Of a DNA stretch of 32,462 nt, positions 15,850 through 23,785 are shown one piece after another. The notes beneath the pieces were generated by a model that was not told the origin of the DNA, searched no databases, and saw only the letters and a program-made list of their open reading frames with translations. The stretch comes from Methanocella sp. (GTDB lineage Archaea > Halobacteriota > Methanocellia > Methanocellales > Methanocellaceae): NCBI RefSeq assembly GCF_035506375.1, contig NZ_DATJPM010000023.1:1-32462 (forward strand). Reading direction: 5' to 3'. Position 1 is the stretch's first letter, and every line of letters begins with the position of its first letter. The translations under genes were made by a program, and so were the position numbers.

Positions 15850-16785
15850 ATGAATGATTTACACCTGAGGGAAGCGGATCGTTTAGAAGTTCTAAGCCTG
15901 GTTGATAATTATACCGATATTTTTCAGTCGCAGAATACTAAGATTGATCGACGGCCTATGATTCCACCCCCATTTTCTGTTCTCGCTGAGCATGGGTTAT
16001 CGTGTTTTCTTAAGGTCACTGCGGGTTCGGAGGAGCACCTGGTGCTTTTTGATTCAGGACTATCGGCAGAATGCCTGTTCCATAATGTTAAATTGCTCAA
16101 GGTCGATTTAGACGGGATCGAATCTATCGTTTTAAGCCACGGCCACTATGACCATACGGGCGGGCTTTTAGAATTACTTGGCCACACGCCGAAAAAGACA
16201 CCTCTAGTCCTCCATCCGGATGTTTTCCTTAATCGCCGCTTAAAAAATCCTATGTTAAACTATACTATTGACTTGCCTTCCTTAGACGAACAAACCATAA
16301 TGAAGGCAGGGGCGGAAATTATCAAATCCCGGGGGCCTTCGACATTAGCGTCTGGACTGATAATGGTAACGGGAGAAGTAGAAAGGACGACACCATTTGA
16401 AAAGGGATTTCCCACCATGGAGGCAAAAATTAACGGTAACTGGGTAGTTGATCCGTTTAACGATGACCAGGCAATTATTGTCAATTTAAAAGGTAAGGGA
16501 TTAGTGATTGTCGGCGGATGTTCTCACGCTGGTATTATCAATACTATTAGATATGCGAAGAATATCACTAATATTGATAAGGTCTATGCCGTGTTAGGAG
16601 GCTTCCACCTTACAGGGCCGCTATTTGAACCAATAATAGGGGTTACGATAGATGAAATGGTTAAGATAAACCCTGATTATGTCGTACCCATGCACTGTAC
16701 GGGATGGAATGCTGTCAACCAGTTCAAAGAAAAAATGCCAAAACAAGTTATTATTAATACAGTAGGCACTTGTTATACATTTTAA
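15850..16785 (+). CDS. Metallo-beta-lactamase-fold hydrolase (MJ0301/COG1237-like, dihydropterin synthase-annotated family)
   Basis: MBL-fold protein of 311 residues. The zinc motif LSHGHYDHTGG supplies His97, His99, Asp101 and His102; GGCSHAG (about 222-228) and the final MHCTGW (about 283-288) provide the remaining ligands. The architecture matches COG1237, whose methanogen member MJ0301 is annotated as 7,8-dihydropterin-6-methyl-4-(beta-D-ribofuranosyl)aminobenzene 5'-phosphate synthase; that activity is not proven for all members. GGAGG lies about 8 bases upstream of the ATG. Codon use is more A/T-rich (many TTA, ATA, AAT) than in flanking genes, and the gene sits next to a tRNA, so it may have been acquired. 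Confidence 0.87.
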   Translation: MNDLHLREADRLEVLSLVDNYTDIFQSQNTKIDRRPMIPPPFSVLAEHGLSCFLKVTAGSEEHLVLFDSGLSAECLFHNVKLLKVDLDGIESIVLSHGHYDHTGGLLELLGHTPKKTPLVLHPDVFLNRRLKNPMLNYTIDLPSLDEQTIMKAGAEIIKSRGPSTLASGLIMVTGEVERTTPFEKGFPTMEAKINGNWVVDPFNDDQAIIVNLKGKGLVIVGGCSHAGIINTIRYAKNITNIDKVYAVLGGFHLTGPLFEPIIGVTIDEMVKINPDYVVPMHCTGWNAVNQFKEKMPKQVIINTVGTCYTF

Positions 16786-16860
16786 TTAATTTTTTTTATA
16801 AATAGATAAGAGGTTAAGGAAGAAATAACTATTGAAGTAATAATGGGAGATGAAGAATCG

Positions 16861-17145
16861 ATGGCTGAACAGATAGATAAAGAGCTGTTTGGGATTGCTA
16901 AACAAATGTTCAATCCTGAGGACAAGAACCCTTATAATCTTAATGGCCGGGAGTTAAAAAATTTACTAGACCTGGTGGATAATCTCGATGCCTTTACGGG
17001 TAACGAAGGCCTGTGGGTGGCTTCCTGGATAGAATATCTGGGAGATAAAGACCTGGCCGCGCTCATCCAGAACTGGCCCGAAGATTTTAAACAGATAGTG
17101 ATCGCCCGCTATAACCGACTCAAGGATTATCAGCCTGGCAAATAA
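16861..17145 (+). CDS. Hypothetical small helical protein
   Basis: Acidic, mostly helical protein of 94 residues (MAEQIDKELFGIAKQMFNPE...) that I do not recognise. I start at 16861 because GGGAGATGA lies a few bases upstream; the in-frame ATG at 16843 lies before that site and has none of its own. Its central part (LNGRELKNLLDLVDNLDAF) looks amphipathic, without cysteines or membrane segments. It follows the MBL-fold gene by about 75 AT-rich bases and could be in the same transcript. Confidence 0.65.
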   Translation: MAEQIDKELFGIAKQMFNPEDKNPYNLNGRELKNLLDLVDNLDAFTGNEGLWVASWIEYLGDKDLAALIQNWPEDFKQIVIARYNRLKDYQPGK

Positions 17146-17241
17146 AAGGGGTAAATTTATCAACTTTTTTTGCTTTAAGACGCACAGAGACTCAAACAAA
17201 AACTTATCATCCAAAAAACACAAAAGAACCAAAAAAATATT

Positions 17242-17262
17242 GTGAAGCGTAGGCCGCTTCAC
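17242..17262 (-). terminator. Hairpin at the end of ftsZ
   Basis: GTGAAGCG-TAGGC-CGCTTCAC is a perfect 8-bp stem with a 5-base loop. It overlaps the ftsZ stop codon, and on the minus strand it is followed by a run of seven T. It lies between convergent genes, so it probably ends the ftsZ transcript. In 17146-17241 there are also fragments resembling the CACAAA/GCACAGAG repeat words of the MITE arms, too decayed to call. Confidence 0.55.
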
Positions 17263-18410
17263 TTTATAACGTCGATGATGGACCCGGAAACTTTCGAGCC
17301 GCCACGCATGTTCAGTTTGCCGGCGGGGTCGCTGTCATCATCGGTTGCGGCACGGGTCTTCTGGCCCTTGCCCATGATCTGCGGCGAGTTGACGCCGGTC
17401 ATGATGGCCATAACCCTTACCTTCCCCTCGTAATCCTTCTGGACCCTTGCGCCCCAGATAACATTAGCGTGGGAATCCATCTCATACGTTAATGACTCTG
17501 CGATGTTCGTGGCATCGCTCAGCGTCAGGTCCGGGCCGCCGGTGATATGCACCAGAGCGCCGGTGGCGCCGCGGCAGTCGACATCGAGCAGCGGGTGGTT
17601 CAGCGCGTTCCTTACGACGCTCTCCGACTTATCCTGGCTCTTTGCCTCGCCCACGAGCATCACGGCGACGCCGCCTCCGTTCATGACGGCCTTCACATCG
17701 GCGAAGTCCAGGTTGATCAACGACGGTTTCGTGATCGTCTCGGATATGCCCTTGACAGTTTCGGATATCAGCTGGTCCATGACCGAGAACGACTGTTCCA
17801 GGGGGAGGTTCGGGACATATTCCAGCAGCCGGTTGTTGTCGAGCACGATAACCGTGTCCGCAGCGGATCTAAGGTCGGCGATACCCTCTTCAGCCTTGAC
17901 CAGCCTGGCTCGTTCTACCTTGAACGGCGTGGAGACCATGCCGACCACGATCGCGCCCATCTCCTTTGCGACCGAGGCGACGACCGGCGCCGTCCCGGTG
18001 CCCGTTCCGCCGCCCATGCCCGCGGTAACGAATACTAAGTCGGCGTCCTTTAAGACCTCCTGTAACGTGCTTCTCGCCAGCTCGGCCGCCCTCTTGCCTA
18101 TCTCGGGGAAGCCGCCTGCGCCCAGGCCCCTGGTCAGGGACTTGCCCACGAGGATCTTCTTATCAGCCTTGATCATGTCAAGGCCCTGCTTATCGGTGTT
18201 CACGGCGATGGTCTCGACGCCGCCGACGCCGATGTTGAATAATCGGTTGATAGTGTTATTTCCGGCACCGCCGCATCCTACGATCTTGATCTGGGGGAGG
18301 CCGAAATCCTCAAAGTCGTTGCCTGTGGTGTTCTCTCCCTTATCGTTACGGTACTCACGTTCCATTTCCGTGTATTTCAGTGCTTCCTGCACAACTGAAT
18401 CCATAGTCAT
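17259..18410 (-). CDS. ftsZ: Cell division protein FtsZ
   Basis: Tubulin-like GTPase that forms the division ring (383 residues from the chosen start). IKIVGCGGAGNNTINRL (nucleotide-binding start), the tubulin signature GGGTGTGTAP (about 133-142), the T5/T7 loops and NLDFADVKAVMNGGG are all present. The C-terminus ends VSGSIIDVIK after a short acidic linker, resembling the conserved C-terminal tail of archaeal FtsZ1. I chose the ATG at 18410 because GGGA lies six bases upstream. Other in-frame ATGs exist at 18446, 18422 and 18404. A possible 40-residue ORF ends just upstream. Confidence 0.96.
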   Translation of the reverse strand: MTMDSVVQEALKYTEMEREYRNDKGENTTGNDFEDFGLPQIKIVGCGGAGNNTINRLFNIGVGGVETIAVNTDKQGLDMIKADKKILVGKSLTRGLGAGGFPEIGKRAAELARSTLQEVLKDADLVFVTAGMGGGTGTGTAPVVASVAKEMGAIVVGMVSTPFKVERARLVKAEEGIADLRSAADTVIVLDNNRLLEYVPNLPLEQSFSVMDQLISETVKGISETITKPSLINLDFADVKAVMNGGGVAVMLVGEAKSQDKSESVVRNALNHPLLDVDCRGATGALVHITGGPDLTLSDATNIAESLTYEMDSHANVIWGARVQKDYEGKVRVMAIMTGVNSPQIMGKGQKTRAATDDDSDPAGKLNMRGGSKVSGSIIDVIK

Positions 18411-18448
18411 GTTTATTCCCATCCCCGTTTTATCATGCGGAACCATGC

Positions 18449-18571
18449 TCAGATGCCGAACCGGCGCATGTGCCGCTTCGCTTTTTTACTTGGGTCGTCC
18501 CCGATGGGGGCGTATTTGCCGAAGGAGTAAGCCGGAAATTGTCCGGCAGGAATGTAAATAGAGGCTCTCAT
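18449..18571 (-). CDS. Possible 40-residue protein upstream of ftsZ
   Basis: An ORF of 40 codons begins MRASIYIPAGQFPAYSFGKY and ends KRHMRRFGI. It stops at 18449, two bases before the most upstream ATG of the ftsZ frame. The third codon positions are GC-rich like neighbouring genes, and the basic C-terminal part suggests nucleic-acid binding or ribosome contact. There is no clear ribosome binding site. A TATAAAA word lies only about 10 bases upstream, too close for a promoter. I do not recognise the family. The rest of 18572-18757 is promoter-like AT-rich DNA. Confidence 0.4.
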   Translation of the reverse strand: MRASIYIPAGQFPAYSFGKYAPIGDDPSKKAKRHMRRFGI

Positions 18572-18757
18572 ATCGAAATTTTATACGGCCTTCGCTAATT
18601 AATCAACGGATAGAGACGAGATTTACTCATCAATTACTCCAATCCAAACCCAAAATATGTATAGGTATATCCCAATATTTAAGTCTGCTGGAGTACGAGA
18701 ATTTACACTGGATACGCCTGGCCAATAATCTATTTAAAAAGGATGCCTCAAATAATT

Positions 18758-18976
18758 TTATCCCTGCGGGCTGATGATCTCCTGGACGCGGCCTACTTGG
18801 CCGTTCGTGAGCCGGACCTTAATGCCGTGAGGATGAAAAGAGGAGTTTGTCAGGATCTCTTTAACGATGCCCCTGGTCCTTTTACCGGTCCTCTGGTCTT
18901 GCTTGAGTACGATATCGACCTCCAGGCCGGGCCTGATGTCTTTTCTATTCTTGCCATTCATGTTAATTGCAGCCAT
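18758..18976 (-). CDS. ywbE: YwbE family small protein
   Basis: Protein of 72 residues matching the YwbE (DUF2196) family, whose core reads GLEVDIVLKQDQRTGK, TRGIVKEILT and HPHGIKVRL, with a C-terminal VGRVQEII. The family is a small beta-barrel found in Firmicutes and methanogens, with no proven function. The in-frame ATG at 18961 (MNGKNRKDIRPG) would match the start of many homologues; neither has a clear ribosome binding site. Confidence 0.85.
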   Translation of the reverse strand: MAAINMNGKNRKDIRPGLEVDIVLKQDQRTGKRTRGIVKEILTNSSFHPHGIKVRLTNGQVGRVQEIISPQG

Positions 18977-19209
18977 ATTAGTAAAATCAGGATATAATTC
19001 TTATCGATAAAACAGTTTATCGCCATACTTAAATATGGCTGTAATATAACTATCCTTTAAGGAACAAATTGTTAATACTTATACGGTTTTTTATTGGTTT
19101 TAACGCATAATCGTCAAATATTTACTATAGCTTACATTAAGTCGTAAACTTTATTATCGGTTAAAGCCAAATCAATTATTGAGGGAGGGCAACCCTAAGG
19201 AGGCGTTTG

Positions 19210-19482
19210 ATGAGCGAGATGATAGAGATGCCCATGATCATTGGCAAGCTAAAAGGCTTCAGTAAGCACTGGAACCCGTTCAGGAACGAAGTATTCGCCC
19301 TCGTGGAAGTCGACTCGGAGGTCATGAACATCCCCGTCGATTACCGGCAATTGAAGTTCATCCAGAAGGAGCACCCGCTGAACAGCCTCGTACCGCTGAC
19401 ATTTAACGAGGATCGCTGGAAGATCGGCAGCTCGACGGTCGTCGAAACCTGGCAGTTCAAGGATACCAACTCAGTATTCTAA
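19210..19482 (+). CDS. Hypothetical small protein
   Basis: Protein of 90 residues (MSEMIEMPMIIGKLKGFSKH...), not recognised. The predicted fold is mostly beta: FALVEVDSEVMNIPVDYRQ and LVPLTFNEDRWKIG are separated by a short helix. The ATG at 19210 is well supported by GGAGG about ten bases upstream; the TTG just before it is not needed. There are no cysteines, membrane segments or catalytic motifs. It stands alone between ywbE (divergent) and a hairpin region before alaX. Confidence 0.75.
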   Translation: MSEMIEMPMIIGKLKGFSKHWNPFRNEVFALVEVDSEVMNIPVDYRQLKFIQKEHPLNSLVPLTFNEDRWKIGSSTVVETWQFKDTNSVF

Positions 19483-19557
19483 TTTAATTTTAACTTATCC
19501 ATGTTTGGGATAACAATAATCTCCCTCAATTAATATCGTTCACTGATTTGTTTCTCG

Positions 19558-19633
19558 TCTTTGTGACTCACGTACATCACTCGGTTTTTAAACACGAAGA
19601 CAAAAACCGAGGGCTTTACGTGAGTCGCGAAGA
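19558..19633. repeat. Imperfect 32-bp hairpin-forming inverted repeat
   Basis: 19558-19589 (TCTTTGTGACTCACGTA... ending TCGGTTTTT) is largely complementary to 19602-19633 (AAAAACCGAG... ending GTGAGTCGCGAAGA) around a 12-base loop. Weaker symmetry continues outward to CACTG (about 19541) and CAGTG (about 19649). It lies in the 295-base gap between a small gene and alaX, where no ORF is seen. It may end the upstream transcript or be a decayed relative of the CTTTGTG/CACAAAG palindromes. Confidence 0.65.
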
Positions 19634-19777
19634 TAAAACCGAACTATCCAGTGAAAAGCGAAAACAACGACTAGCGATAATATTGTAAACACAACCGAAA
19701 ATGCTGAAGAATCCGAATTACATCGTCGGGCATAAATTCAATATTGGTTGAGGGCATAATAGCTTCGAGGCGGCCTT

Positions 19778-20962
19778 ATGGAGCATCGACTTTATTGTGA
19801 TTCACCCTACACCACGGACTGGTCGGCGGAAATCGTCAGTATCGAGCCGGCTGACGGCATATTCCACGTCTTATTATCGGAAACGGCATTCTATCCCGGA
19901 GGCGGCGGCCAGCCGTCGGACCGCGGCACCATAGACGGCATCCCGATCGAGGATATTTTCGAGAAGGATGGGCACGTCATCCACGTTCTGAGAAAAACGC
20001 CGGAGCATAAGACAGTCTCATGTGCAATAGATTTCGAGCGGCGTTTCGACCTCATGCAGCAGCACAGCGGCCAGCACCTGCTATCGGCCGTACTATTCAG
20101 GCTATACCGGTGCAAGACCTCGAGCCTGCACATGGGCATGGATGAGCTATCAATCGACGTCGCAATGCCCGAGATGCCGCCGCAGATGATAACAAAAGTC
20201 GAGGACGAGGCCAACTCCTATATCTATAAAGACCTCCCGATAGTGATCAGCGTGGTCACGCCCGGGGCGGCCAGCGAAATGGCGCTGCGTAAGGCCCCGC
20301 CGAAGGAAGGTGAAGTGCGCATAGTGGAGATCCAGACAATTGATAGATCGCCGTGCTGTGGCACCCATGTCCGGAGAACGGGCGAGATCGGCATCATTAA
20401 GATCGTAAAGACTGAGAAGAGGGGCAACGAGACCCGGGTCTATTTCAAATGTGGGCGGCGTGCTCTGAATGACTACCAGTTCAAGCAAGACATCGTCACC
20501 GGCCTGGTGCACCTGTATCGCATGTCCGAAAGCGAAGTGCTCGGTAAGACGGAAGCGCTGGCGGCCCAGCTACGTAACGCCCAGAAAGAGCTCGTAGAGA
20601 TAAAGGATAAGATGCTGAAGGCAGACGCAAAAGAGATCGCTGCGTCGTCCTCTTCTAAGGTCATTGCCAGGTCTTATGGCGATAAGAGCTTCGGCGATAT
20701 CGGCACGCTGGGTAAATACCTTATCGACGCTGGAAATTACGTCGTCATCCTGGAGTCGATTCCCGATAAGCGCCTTCTATTTGCCCATAGCGGCAAGTTC
20801 GACGTGAGCTGTGGCAAAATCCTGAAAGAGCATCTCGCAGCCTTCAACGGCAAGGGGGGCGGAAAGGATAATTGGGCCAACGGGGGCTTCAACACCGTCG
20901 AGGACATGGGCAAATTCAAAGCATTCCTACTGGACACCCTTTCAAAAATGGGGATCGTCTAA
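19778..20962 (+). CDS. alaX: Alanyl-tRNA editing protein AlaX (long form, with DHHA1-like C-terminus)
   Basis: Free-standing editing factor that hydrolyses Ser-tRNA(Ala)/Gly-tRNA(Ala). It has 394 residues, the long AlaX-L type. TAFYPGGGGQPSDRG (36-50) and QQHSGQHLLSA (94-104; His96 and His100) are followed by SPCCGTHVRRTGEIG (191-205; Cys193 and His197). These residues form the Zn site of the AlaRS editing domain. A coiled-coil linker (about 250-290) connects to a C-terminal domain ending in GKGGGKDNWANGG, the glycine-rich DHHA1 motif. The ATG has GAGG upstream. Its last four bases overlap the 3' end of the convergent LOG-family gene. Confidence 0.94.
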   Translation: MEHRLYCDSPYTTDWSAEIVSIEPADGIFHVLLSETAFYPGGGGQPSDRGTIDGIPIEDIFEKDGHVIHVLRKTPEHKTVSCAIDFERRFDLMQQHSGQHLLSAVLFRLYRCKTSSLHMGMDELSIDVAMPEMPPQMITKVEDEANSYIYKDLPIVISVVTPGAASEMALRKAPPKEGEVRIVEIQTIDRSPCCGTHVRRTGEIGIIKIVKTEKRGNETRVYFKCGRRALNDYQFKQDIVTGLVHLYRMSESEVLGKTEALAAQLRNAQKELVEIKDKMLKADAKEIAASSSSKVIARSYGDKSFGDIGTLGKYLIDAGNYVVILESIPDKRLLFAHSGKFDVSCGKILKEHLAAFNGKGGGKDNWANGGFNTVEDMGKFKAFLLDTLSKMGIV

Positions 20963-21570
20963 GTCTTCGACATATTATGATTTTCCAAAGCCAGCGCCCA
21001 GGCAGCCTTATCGATCTTCGGCGGCCGGTAATCCTGGAACTTTTTTAATAGCGCCGGGGGGCTCTCGTCCACCAGGACAAGCGAGCGTGCGGACGGGTTG
21101 ATGAACTGCTCCTGCACAGCCTGGTCAAAGAACTCGATCATTTTATCGTAATAGCCGCATACGTTCAGCAAACCACAGGGCTTCTTGTGAATGCCAAGCT
21201 GGGCCCAGGTGAGTATCTCGAAGAACTCCTCGATCGTCCCCAGGCCGCCGGGGAGCGCAATAAAGCCGTCCGAAAGCTCCGCCATGAGCGCTTTTCGCTC
21301 GTGCATGGAATTAACGACACGCAGGTCTGAAATTCTGGTAAAGGCGATTTCCTTATTCACAAGGTCCCGGGGAATGATGCCGATGACCTCGCCATTCGCT
21401 TCCAGGGCGGCCGATGCAACGGCGCCCATCATGCCGATCTTTGCGCCGCCATAGACCAGGCCTATCCCGTTCCCGGCCAGCACACGGCCGAGTTCGCCCG
21501 CTTTCGCCGTAAACTCGGGCCTTGACCCGGGGCTGGACCCGCAAAAGACACAAACGCGTTTCATCGGCAT
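20959..21570 (-). CDS. LOG-family (TIGR00730) nucleotide phosphoribohydrolase
   Basis: Rossmann-like protein of 203 residues. VCVFCGSSPGSRPEF at the N-terminus, GLVYGGAKIGMMGAVA (about 37-52) and the signature PGGLGTIEE (107-115) mark the LOG family. It was formerly misannotated as lysine decarboxylase and is known to cleave cytokinin-type or other nucleoside monophosphates to base and ribose 5-phosphate. The physiological substrate in archaea is unknown. A second in-frame ATG two codons later is an equal start candidate. Confidence 0.9.
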   Translation of the reverse strand: MPMKRVCVFCGSSPGSRPEFTAKAGELGRVLAGNGIGLVYGGAKIGMMGAVASAALEANGEVIGIIPRDLVNKEIAFTRISDLRVVNSMHERKALMAELSDGFIALPGGLGTIEEFFEILTWAQLGIHKKPCGLLNVCGYYDKMIEFFDQAVQEQFINPSARSLVLVDESPPALLKKFQDYRPPKIDKAAWALALENHNMSKT

Positions 21571-21642
21571 ATTGTCCAGAATAGGTATAAGAAAAGATAT
21601 ATTTAACCATGATAAACTGTAACTTAAGCGGTCCTGATATAT

Positions 21643-21756
21643 ATGAAAGACAATTTATACATGGTTAAACAGGTGAAAAAGGAGCAGCACCGGAAAAAGA
21701 AAAAGGATAAGGAAAACGAGAACAGGACGAAATACGTCGCCCCGTTCGGCGGATAA
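21643..21756 (+). CDS. Possible 37-residue lysine-rich protein
   Basis: A short ORF begins MKDNLYMVKQVKKEQHRKK and ends TKYVAPFGG before TAA. It is highly basic in the middle and ends in a non-random hydrophobic/glycine tail. Codon use (AAG, GAG, ACG, GTC, GCC) resembles real genes here. No good ribosome binding site precedes either ATG (21643 or 21661). It lies between the start of the LOG-family gene and the end of the TPR gene. I do not recognise it. Confidence 0.4.
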   Translation: MKDNLYMVKQVKKEQHRKKKKDKENENRTKYVAPFGG

Positions 21757-21762
21757 TACGAA

Positions 21763-22803
21763 TTAAGCCGGGTTCGACTTCTTCGCCTGCGCGTTCTTCA
21801 GGTTATTCTGCGCCTCGAAGTAGCCCGGGTCTATCTTCAGGGCCTGCTCGAACGCCTCGATCGCGTCGTCCCATTGCTCCTCGCCATAGTAGAGCATGCC
21901 CAGGTTATTATACGCCACCGCGAAGTCGGGGTCGAGCTTTACGGCTTCCTCGAGCTCTTTGACGGCGGCTTTTGTAAATCCTTTGGCCGTGTATATGACG
22001 CCCAGGAGGTTATGTGCGTCGGCGAAGGACGGGTCTGCCTTTATTGTCTCTTTTAACTCGACGATGGCCTCGTCTAGCCGGTTCTGACGAGCAAGCAGCG
22101 AGCCCAGGTTATAGCGGGCCTCAATAAATCCCGGGTCGAGCGATACTGCGATCTTGTACTTTTCAATGGCGTCCATGGTCAGGCCTTTTTCCGACAGCGC
22201 GAATCCCCAGTTGTAAAATACTGAGGCATCGTGCGGTGACAGTGTCGCCGCGATACGGTATTCCTTTATGGCGTCGTTAAGCTCGCCTTTATCCATGTAG
22301 GCCCCGGCGAGGAAAAGGTGTGCATCAAAGGATTGGGGGTCTTTGGCGATGGCCTTATTAAAGGTCTCGATGGCATCGTCCGGATACCCGGCGGATGCCA
22401 GCGCGATGCCAAAGCTGGCGTAGACTTCGGCCGAATCGGGGTTCTTCGCGATGATGTCCTTGAACAGGCCGAGCGCGTCATCGGCATCGCCCATCTGCAG
22501 GTACGCGTTCGCCATGTTGAGCTGTGCATCCAGGTAGTCGGGCTTTAATCGTAAGGTCTCGCGGTACTCTTTGATGGCATCGTCGAGAAGGTCGACCATG
22601 TGGTATGCCAGCGCCAGGTCAAAATGCGCCTCAGCATGCTCCGGCTTCAGTCTCACGGCTTCCTTTAGCTCCTTCACGGCTTCCTCATACTGGCCATAGG
22701 CACCGTAGGCCATGCCTAGCATCATCCGGGCTTCCTGGTCGTTGGGATTTGCTTCTACCATTTTTTTATACTTCTGGATCTCCTGCTCAACGTTAATGTC
22801 CAT
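21763..22803 (-). CDS. Tetratricopeptide repeat (TPR) protein
   Basis: Protein of about 346 residues made of roughly ten consecutive 34-residue TPRs (pattern A..LG.AY...G..DDAI..Y..A...DP), with little outside them. The repeats form a right-handed superhelix used for protein-protein contacts. No signal peptide is present from the chosen start MDINVEQEIQKYKK. ATGs at 22830 and 22809 lie in frame upstream; a TATA-like TATAATATTAT at about 22833-22848 places the transcript start near 22810-22820, favouring 22809 or 22803. The partner is unknown. Confidence 0.87.
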   Translation of the reverse strand: MDINVEQEIQKYKKMVEANPNDQEARMMLGMAYGAYGQYEEAVKELKEAVRLKPEHAEAHFDLALAYHMVDLLDDAIKEYRETLRLKPDYLDAQLNMANAYLQMGDADDALGLFKDIIAKNPDSAEVYASFGIALASAGYPDDAIETFNKAIAKDPQSFDAHLFLAGAYMDKGELNDAIKEYRIAATLSPHDASVFYNWGFALSEKGLTMDAIEKYKIAVSLDPGFIEARYNLGSLLARQNRLDEAIVELKETIKADPSFADAHNLLGVIYTAKGFTKAAVKELEEAVKLDPDFAVAYNNLGMLYYGEEQWDDAIEAFEQALKIDPGYFEAQNNLKNAQAKKSNPA

Positions 22804-22913
22804 AGGCATCAGATAGAATATGGTCGTCATATAATATTATAATAGCGTTATCCGCCAATAACGACAGAACTCCTTTAATTACTGCGCATCAAAATATGTA
22901 CGGTGAAAAACAG

Positions 22914-23084
22914 ATGCCGACGAACGAATGGACCCCGAAGCGGGAACGCCAGTATGAGCATATCAAGAAGTCCGAGGAGGTAACGGAAGGGCGGTCGGAA
23001 GAAACGGCAAAGCGCATAGCGGCGGCGACCGTCAATAAGACGCGAAGAGAAAAAGGCGAGACAAAGGAACAAAAGAAAAAATAA
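22914..23084 (+). CDS. Small basic protein, 'plasmid stabilization'-annotated family
   Basis: Highly charged protein of 56 residues (MPTNEWTPKRERQYEHIKKS...). It resembles the short family with the pattern 'W..KRERQYEHIK.S....G.SE..A..IAA.TVNK.R', often labelled plasmid stabilization protein without experimental proof. GGTGA lies eight bases upstream of the ATG at 22914, which I prefer to the in-frame ATG at 22896. It is divergent from the TPR gene and convergent with the cupin gene. A stress or nucleic-acid-binding role is conceivable but not shown. Confidence 0.7.
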   Translation: MPTNEWTPKRERQYEHIKKSEEVTEGRSEETAKRIAAATVNKTRREKGETKEQKKK

Positions 23085-23092
23085 CTATATTT

Positions 23093-23455
23093 TTATTCTT
23101 TGGAACGGATCATTATCAGCAGCATCTTGAATTTCGTCAGCGCTTTAACGGCATGCGGATGGCCCGCTGGCATGATGATCATATCTCCGGCTTTTAGGTG
23201 GTTGGGCTTATCGTCGATAGTAATTTCCACCTCGCCGTCCACATCAACGAGCATCGCGTCGAAAGGGGCCGAATGTGTGCTCAGCCCTTCTCCCTTGTCA
23301 AAGGCAAAAATGGTCACAGTACCGGTCTTCTTATTGATGACCTCGCGGCTGACGACCGAGCCGGCCTGGTAGCCGACCAGATCGCCCATTTTCATGGCAT
23401 TTCCGATCAATTGATCTTTTTCCGATGTTTCTTTCTTCGTGGGCATATCGCTCAT
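23093..23455 (-). CDS. Cupin-domain protein
   Basis: Single-domain cupin of 120 residues. The two beta-barrel motifs are STHSAPFDAMLVDVDGEVEITI (about 59-80) and AGDMIIMPAGHPHAVKAL (about 89-106). Likely metal ligands are His61, His99 and His101; the usual HxH of the first motif is reduced to one His. Small cupins of this kind bind metal and small ligands or act as regulators, and the ligand is not predictable. Convergent with the small basic protein gene, eight bases apart. Confidence 0.88.
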   Translation of the reverse strand: MSDMPTKKETSEKDQLIGNAMKMGDLVGYQAGSVVSREVINKKTGTVTIFAFDKGEGLSTHSAPFDAMLVDVDGEVEITIDDKPNHLKAGDMIIMPAGHPHAVKALTKFKMLLIMIRSKE

Positions 23456-23566
23456 CCATATTTTATTATTCTCTCAAACATAAAAAAGCTAATTGCAACC
23501 TCATTTTTCCACTCGAACGATAGTATAATATGGCGGTAGCTAGTATTCATTTCGGAGAGGCCAGCC

Positions 23567-23785
23567 ATAACAGAAGTAATAAAGGACGAGGGCCAGGATT
23601 CTTATAAGAACCGCTATATCATCATGGTAATCGTGCTCATGGGCCTCGCCGCCGTAATATCGCTATTAAGAAATTTTTACTGTGTTGAATTGCTACCGTA
23701 TTTTAAGTTTTTTAAGGGCACGGAGGGCACTATTTTTCACTACAAAGGCACGATGGCACAAAGGCTCACAAAGTTTTCTTTTTAG
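23567..23785 (+). pseudogene. Tiny single-span membrane protein gene with ATA at the start position, 3' end rewritten by a MITE
   Basis: A TATA-like TAGTATAATATGG (about 23521-23533) and a strong ribosome binding site GGAGAGG (23554-23560) precede an open frame TEVIKDEGQDSYKNR followed by a membrane helix (YIIMVIVLMGLAAVISLL). The codon where the start should be is ATA (23567); the first in-frame ATG is at 23624, inside the helix. After LLRN the frame runs into the MITE at 23678 and continues about 36 residues to TAG. Removing the element and one copy of the flanking repeat gives AGA-AAT-ATT-TAA, so the ancestral protein probably ended LLRNI, about 37 residues. Expression is uncertain. Confidence 0.5.

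Noticed and set aside
17146..17240. Possible decayed MITE arm (GCACAGAGACTC, AACACAAAAGAACC)
   Set aside because: Only short low-complexity similarity; no terminal repeats or target duplication.
18595..18630. 11-codon ORF (MSKSRLYPLIN) with GGAG upstream, before ftsZ
   Set aside because: Has a good ribosome binding site but is too short and lacks any attenuator-like structure; could be chance.
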